Of a stretch of 9,187 nt of DNA, positions 6,541 through 9,187 are shown in pieces. The position numbers and the translations under genes are program-made. Below the pieces are notes generated by a model that ran no database searches, had not been told where the DNA came from, and saw only the letters and a program-made list of their open reading frames with translations. Positions within the stretch are counted from its first letter, which is position 1, and every line of letters starts with the position of its first letter. The stretch covers positions 1-9,187 of the forward strand of contig CABIXV010000012.1 in assembly GCA_902362775.1 (NCBI GenBank), given 5' to 3'. Origin of the DNA: Clostridiales bacterium (GTDB lineage Bacteria; Bacillota; Clostridia; Oscillospirales; Oscillospiraceae).

Positions 6541-8289
6541 ATGTTTGCTTTGTTTTCAAGAATATTGAAACTTTCCGACCATTATAAGAGACGTATTCAG
6601 GGCGCATTTGTTTGTGCGTTTCTGGAATCCATTCTGTCCAAAATGCCGATTTTTCTGGCCTTTGTGGTTTTGAGTGGATTTGCAAATAAGACGATTACCG
6701 GGCAGACTTGTCTTTATGTGGGACTTGGCCTTGCCGCTATTGTGCTGGTTCAGATGCTCGTCCACTATCTTAGTGACAGCCTGCAAAGCGCAGCAGGATA
6801 TTTGATGTTTGCTGACAAGCGTATCGAATTGGGCGGTCATCTGCGGAAACTTCCCATGGGATATTTCACTTCCGGCAATATTGGAAAGATCAGTTCAGTC
6901 CTTAGTACCGACATGGTGTTCATTGAAGAAGTTGCCATGAGTACGCTGGGAAACATGATGAGCTATCTGCTGTCCTCGCTGGTTTTGCTGGCGTTCATGT
7001 TTTATCTGAATTGGCAGCTTGGCTTGATCGCCGCGATAGTTACTATTTTGGCATGGCTGGTATCTAAGGGGATGAACAAAGTTTCTCTGCGAGAAGCAGC
7101 AGGCCGTCAGGAGCAGAGCGAACGGCTGACCGATGCGGTACTGTCTTTTGTAGAGGGCATTGGTGTTATTAAGAGCTATAACCTGCTTGGAGAAAAATCC
7201 GAAGAACTGTCCGGCAATTTCAAGCGTTCCAGAAATACATCGCTTGACTTTGAACGGAAAATGACCCCGTGGACAATGGGGCTGAATATCCTTTACGGTA
7301 TTGGTATTGCGGCAATTTTTGGCCTGTCTATTGTGTTGGAACAGAGCGGTGCGCTTTCTTTGGCTTATGTGTTGGGGGTTCTGCTGTTTGTATTTGATCT
7401 TTTTGGCCCGTTGAAGGCGCTCTATGGAGAAGCCTCCAGACTGACCGTTATGAACGCAGCTCTTGATCGCATTGAAGCGGTATTAGATGAACCAGAACTT
7501 TCCGATACCGGCAAGCAGCATATTCCGGCTCAGGCACAGCCGGGACAGCCAGAAGTCCAGTTCGACGATGTTACATTTGCTTATCAGGACAAAGAGGTTC
7601 TGCATCATATCAGTTTTGCCATGAAGAAAAATTCTATGACGGCGCTGGTTGGACCGTCCGGCAGCGGTAAGTCTACCATTGCAAACCTGCTGGCGCGGCT
7701 TTGGGATGTGAAATCCGGCAATGTGACGATAAGGGGTGTGGATATTCGCAATGTACCTCTGTCGGAATTGATGGATCAGATCAGCATGGTATTCCAGCGT
7801 GTGTATCTGTTTCAGGACACCATTTACAACAATATCAGCATAGGAAAGCCGGATGCCACGGAAGAAGAAGTCTATGAGGCAGCCAGAAAAGCCCGCTGCT
7901 ATGATTTCATTATGGCTTTGCCCGATGGATTCCAGACGGTAGTTGGTGAGGGTGGTGCGACACTCTCCGGCGGCGAAAAGCAGCGCATTTCGATTGCACG
8001 CTGTATTCTGAAAGATGCGCCTATCGTCATTTTGGACGAAGCTACTGCAAGTGTGGATACGGACAATGAAAGCTATATTCAGGAGGCCATTTCCGAATTG
8101 GTGAAGGGAAAGACCCTGCTTGTAATTGCTCACCGCCTGAATACGATCCAAAATGCTGATCAGATTTTAGTTATAGACAACGGCCAGATTGCACAGCAAG
8201 GAAACCATGAGGAACTTTTGATACAGCCCGGTATCTATCAGGATTTCGTCAATATCCGAATGAGTGCGGCTGGCTGGAGTCTTGCTTAA
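6541..8289 (+). CDS. ABC half-transporter, YbtQ/IrtB-like
   Basis: This 582-residue protein is the likely partner of the preceding half-transporter. It has six predicted membrane helices within about residues 20-300 and an ATPase domain with Walker A GPSGSGKS (371-378), Gln419, signature LSGGE (475-479), Walker B IVILDE (495-500), a canonical ATASVD D-loop and His531. Both ATP sites of the heterodimer should be able to hydrolyse ATP. The ATG follows the upstream TAA with no spacing, and its AAAGGAGGGG ribosome site (6525-6534) lies inside the end of the previous gene, so equal, coupled synthesis is expected. The length and the short C-terminal tail with GWS fit the YbtQ/IrtB-like group. The substrate is assigned only by neighbours: the metal-responsive repressor downstream and the PchR-like activator upstream. 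Confidence 0.86.
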   Translation: MFALFSRILKLSDHYKRRIQGAFVCAFLESILSKMPIFLAFVVLSGFANKTITGQTCLYVGLGLAAIVLVQMLVHYLSDSLQSAAGYLMFADKRIELGGHLRKLPMGYFTSGNIGKISSVLSTDMVFIEEVAMSTLGNMMSYLLSSLVLLAFMFYLNWQLGLIAAIVTILAWLVSKGMNKVSLREAAGRQEQSERLTDAVLSFVEGIGVIKSYNLLGEKSEELSGNFKRSRNTSLDFERKMTPWTMGLNILYGIGIAAIFGLSIVLEQSGALSLAYVLGVLLFVFDLFGPLKALYGEASRLTVMNAALDRIEAVLDEPELSDTGKQHIPAQAQPGQPEVQFDDVTFAYQDKEVLHHISFAMKKNSMTALVGPSGSGKSTIANLLARLWDVKSGNVTIRGVDIRNVPLSELMDQISMVFQRVYLFQDTIYNNISIGKPDATEEEVYEAARKARCYDFIMALPDGFQTVVGEGGATLSGGEKQRISIARCILKDAPIVILDEATASVDTDNESYIQEAISELVKGKTLLVIAHRLNTIQNADQILVIDNGQIAQQGNHEELLIQPGIYQDFVNIRMSAAGWSLA

Positions 8290-8307
8290 TGGCGAAAGGA
8301 GCTGCCT

Positions 8308-8673
8308 ATGAAACTTCATACTGCCGGAGAGGATTATTTGGAGGCCGTGCTTATACTTCAAAAGAAGCTCGGTATGGTGCGTTCCGTGGATGTTGCCCGG
8401 TACATGGAGGTTTCAAAACCCAGTGTATGTTACGCAGTAGGGACTTTACGGGAGGGCGGCTTTCTGACAACAGACGAAAAACATTATCTACACCTGACCG
8501 AACTCGGTCAGAATGTGGCTGAAAAAATTTACGAACGCCATTGCTTTTTAACAAAGCACCTCATATCCATAGGTGTTGATCCTGAAACGGCGGAGGCTGA
8601 TGCCTGCCGAATCGAACACGATATTAGTGCAGAAACCTATGAACGACTGAAAGAATCTATCACGAAAGAATAA
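8308..8673 (+). CDS. DtxR/MntR-family metal-dependent repressor
   Basis: This 121-residue protein has an N-terminal winged helix (about 5-65; recognition helix near SKPSVCYAVGTL, 36-47) and a C-terminal metal-binding and dimerisation domain. The SH3-like third domain of DtxR is absent, as in MntR. Predicted metal ligands by alignment from memory are Asp9, Glu12, His78, Cys100, Glu103 and His104. Asp9 matches the MntR type, while Cys100-x-x-Glu-His matches the DtxR/IdeR iron-sensing type, so the site is a hybrid. AAAGGAG at 8295-8301 lies six bases before the ATG, 18 bp after the transporter stop. As the last operon gene it probably represses its own operon when iron or manganese is sufficient. 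Candidate operators are the dyads near 632-649 and 1717-1734. Confidence 0.9.
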   Translation: MKLHTAGEDYLEAVLILQKKLGMVRSVDVARYMEVSKPSVCYAVGTLREGGFLTTDEKHYLHLTELGQNVAEKIYERHCFLTKHLISIGVDPETAEADACRIEHDISAETYERLKESITKE

Positions 8674-8689
8674 TTACATAGCGCATGAA

Positions 8690-8735
8690 CCTGCCCCGAT
8701 TAAGGGGAAAGAAAAAAACCGTTGGTTGGGGCAGG
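8690..8735. other. Hairpin after the repressor gene with alternative pairing
   Basis: CCTGCCCC (8690-8697) pairs with GGGGCAGG (8728-8735) around a 30-base, A-rich loop. The CCCC can also pair with a nearer GGGG at 8703-8706. Only a short T-run follows (8739-8742), so it is a poor terminator and may act as a 3'-end stabiliser ahead of the better terminator at 8769. Confidence 0.45.
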
Positions 8736-8768
8736 CGATTTTGCGCGCCCATTTTAAGTTATTATCCT

Positions 8769-8805
8769 AACGGCGGTTTTGAGAAATCAGAGCCGCCGTT
8801 TCTTT
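8769..8805 (+). terminator. Intrinsic terminator of the transport operon
   Basis: AACGGCGG (8769-8776) pairs with CCGCCGTT (8793-8800). The stem extends through TTTTG/CAGAG with two G-T pairs to about 13 bp around the loop AGAAAT. The run TTTCTTT (8799-8805) follows. It lies 96 bp after the stop codon of the repressor gene, with no gene between. Confidence 0.65.
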
Positions 8806-8911
8806 GCGTCTACACAAACCAATGACGACTTGCAGGGGCACGGTAGCCGATTGGAGGTTATTTTGCCGTGTCTCGTTTGCTTTTTCAAAGCTCACATGAT
8901 CTACATCAGTT

Positions 8912-8941
8912 AAAAAAAGCCTTGCCCCTCCTCCGGGCAAG
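8912..8941 (-). terminator. Minus-strand intrinsic terminator without a visible gene
   Basis: Read on the minus strand, CTTGCCC pairs with GGGCAAG (8935-8941 with 8921-8927 on the plus strand) around a 7-base loop, then GC and seven T residues (8918-8912). No minus-strand gene leads into it within the window. It may be left over from a lost gene or guard against antisense transcription. Confidence 0.65.
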
Positions 8942-8980
8942 TATAACATTGCATCGGTATTATCGTTCCATGTAATTCAG

Positions 8981-8986
8981 TATAAT
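8981..8986 (+). promoter_or_regulatory. TATAAT box upstream of the sigma-like gene
   Basis: A perfect -10 hexamer with no good -35 at 16-18 bp and no extended -10 TG. If used, transcription would begin near 8993 and meet the hairpin at 9004 almost at once, giving a tiny RNA or an attenuated leader for the sigma-like gene. A supporting activator would be needed. Confidence 0.3.
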
Positions 8987-9003
8987 AATGGCTGTTCTTG
9001 GCG

Positions 9004-9038
9004 CGCCAGTTTTCCCTCACGGAAATCTGGCGTTTTTT
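9004..9038 (+). terminator. Intrinsic terminator upstream of the sigma-like gene
   Basis: A 12-bp stem with one mismatch pairs 9004-9015 with 9021-9032 around the loop CTCAC and is followed by six T residues (9033-9038). It would separate the sigma-like gene from transcription arriving from upstream, or act as an attenuator for a promoter at 8981. Confidence 0.8.
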
Positions 9039-9051
9039 GTTGCCATTTTTT

Positions 9052-9088
9052 CGGAGATGACCCGGTTGTCTGCCGGTGTCGGTCTCCG
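9052..9088 (+). other. GC-rich hairpin in the sigma-gene leader
   Basis: CGGAGA (9052-9057) pairs with TCTCCG (9083-9088). Inside it GAC pairs with GTC (9059-9061 with 9078-9080) and CCGG with CCGG (9062-9065 with 9073-9076), leaving a 7-base loop and small bulges. No T-run follows, so it is not a terminator. It could be a protein- or RNA-binding structure in the leader. Confidence 0.5.
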
Positions 9089-9091
9089 CCC

Positions 9092-9131
9092 CCATTCGAT
9101 TCACCCGTCAATCACCCGTGAATCGAAATGG
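9092..9131 (+). promoter_or_regulatory. Inverted repeat reaching into the sigma-gene ribosome site
   Basis: CCATTCGATTCAC (9092-9104) is the inverted match of GTGAATCGAAATGG (9118-9131) apart from one extra base. The right arm ends in the first G residues of the GGAGG ribosome site (9130-9134) of the gene starting at 9141, so the fold could limit translation. The loop region carries the direct repeat TCACCCGT at 9101-9108 and 9112-9119, 11 bp apart, about one helical turn. A DNA-binding site is an equally good reading. Confidence 0.5.
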
Positions 9132-9187
9132 AGGTACATAATGAAGAAAATTAACCTTCGGGAACTTTATCCTGATGTTTATACAAC
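9106..9187. repeat. Right copy of 82-bp terminal direct repeat
   Basis: Identical over 82 bases to 1-82. Unlike the left copy it is seen with its full upstream leader, so the region 8981-9140 shows what precedes the sigma-like gene if the molecule is circular. Confidence 0.97.
9141..9187 (+). CDS. Sigma-70-like protein, second copy, cut by window end
   Basis: The first 15 codons are identical to the gene at 36-449 and the window then stops. If the sequence is circular this is the same gene as the first one. In a tandem array it is a second copy, whose remaining sequence cannot be seen here. Confidence 0.85.
   Translation, partial: MKKINLRELYPDVYT

Larger units (their letters stand above)
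8674..9140. other. 467-bp gene-free region ending in the sigma-gene leader
   Basis: No convincing gene is seen on either strand. The minus-strand frames present lack ribosome sites and run through terminator hairpins. In order it holds the hairpin at 8690-8735, a plus-strand terminator at 8769-8805, a minus-strand terminator at 8912-8941, a TATAAT box at 8981-8986, a plus-strand terminator at 9004-9038, and hairpins at 9052-9088 and 9092-9131. Facing terminators around 8806-8911 suggest that the border between the cassette and the backbone element lies there. Confidence 0.6.

Noticed and set aside
7483..8151. 222-residue open frame on the minus strand
   Set aside because: It lies entirely within the ATPase part of the second half-transporter, whose motifs are intact in the plus frame, and it resembles no known family.
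8289..8522. Plus-strand frame starting at the ATG overlapping the transporter stop (TAATG)
   Set aside because: It is out of frame with the DtxR-like gene, whose full domain and ribosome site explain the region.
8767..8949. Minus-strand frame of 60 residues ending in a protein-like KETAALISQNRR stretch
   Set aside because: It runs through both terminator hairpins (8769-8805 and 8912-8941) and has no ribosome site. It might be a remnant of a lost gene but nothing confirms it.
8910..9104. Minus-strand frame of 64 residues upstream of the sigma-like gene
   Set aside because: It starts at GTG with no ribosome site, and its codons coincide with three RNA hairpins and a plus-strand terminator.

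Overview
The window looks like accessory DNA from a gut-type Firmicute (Clostridia). The first gene encodes a small sigma-70-like helix-turn-helix protein of the kind carried by Tn1549/Tn916-like conjugative elements. Strong AGGAGG-type ribosome sites and the families of the other genes fit the same origin. No integrase, relaxase, replication protein, transposase, RNA gene or CRISPR array is visible. The first 82 bases (1-82) are identical to the last 82 (9106-9187), so the sequence has a period of 9105 bp. It is either a circular contig or one unit of a tandem repeat.

Layout, all genes on the plus strand: the sigma-like gene (36-449); a 218-bp leader with a good sigma-70 promoter; a PchR/YbtA-like AraC regulator (668-1633); a compact control region (1634-1780) with two AraC-like direct repeats 21 bp apart, an overlapping promoter and an intrinsic terminator hairpin; then a tightly packed operon. 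The operon encodes an ECF S component of the MptD/Trep_Strep type (1781-2383), an ECF T protein (2497-3270), an ECF ATPase with two fused nucleotide-binding domains (3273-4739), two ABC half-transporters of exporter fold resembling YbtP/YbtQ and IrtA/IrtB (4756-6540 and 6541-8289), and a DtxR/MntR-family metal-dependent repressor (8308-8673). The S-T gap (2384-2496) is highly structured. The last 467 bp before the second copy of the sigma gene hold no convincing gene. They contain terminators on both strands and a series of hairpins leading into the sigma-gene ribosome site.

The best reading is a mobile metal-acquisition cassette, most likely for ferric siderophore or another metallophore. 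The AraC protein would sense the ligand and activate the operon, the DtxR-like protein encoded last would repress it when metal is sufficient, and two different transport machines (ECF and exporter-fold ABC) would import the ligand or its parts. No siderophore biosynthesis genes are present, so use of a siderophore made by other bacteria is plausible. Substrate and direction of transport are inferred from family resemblance, not shown by the sequence.
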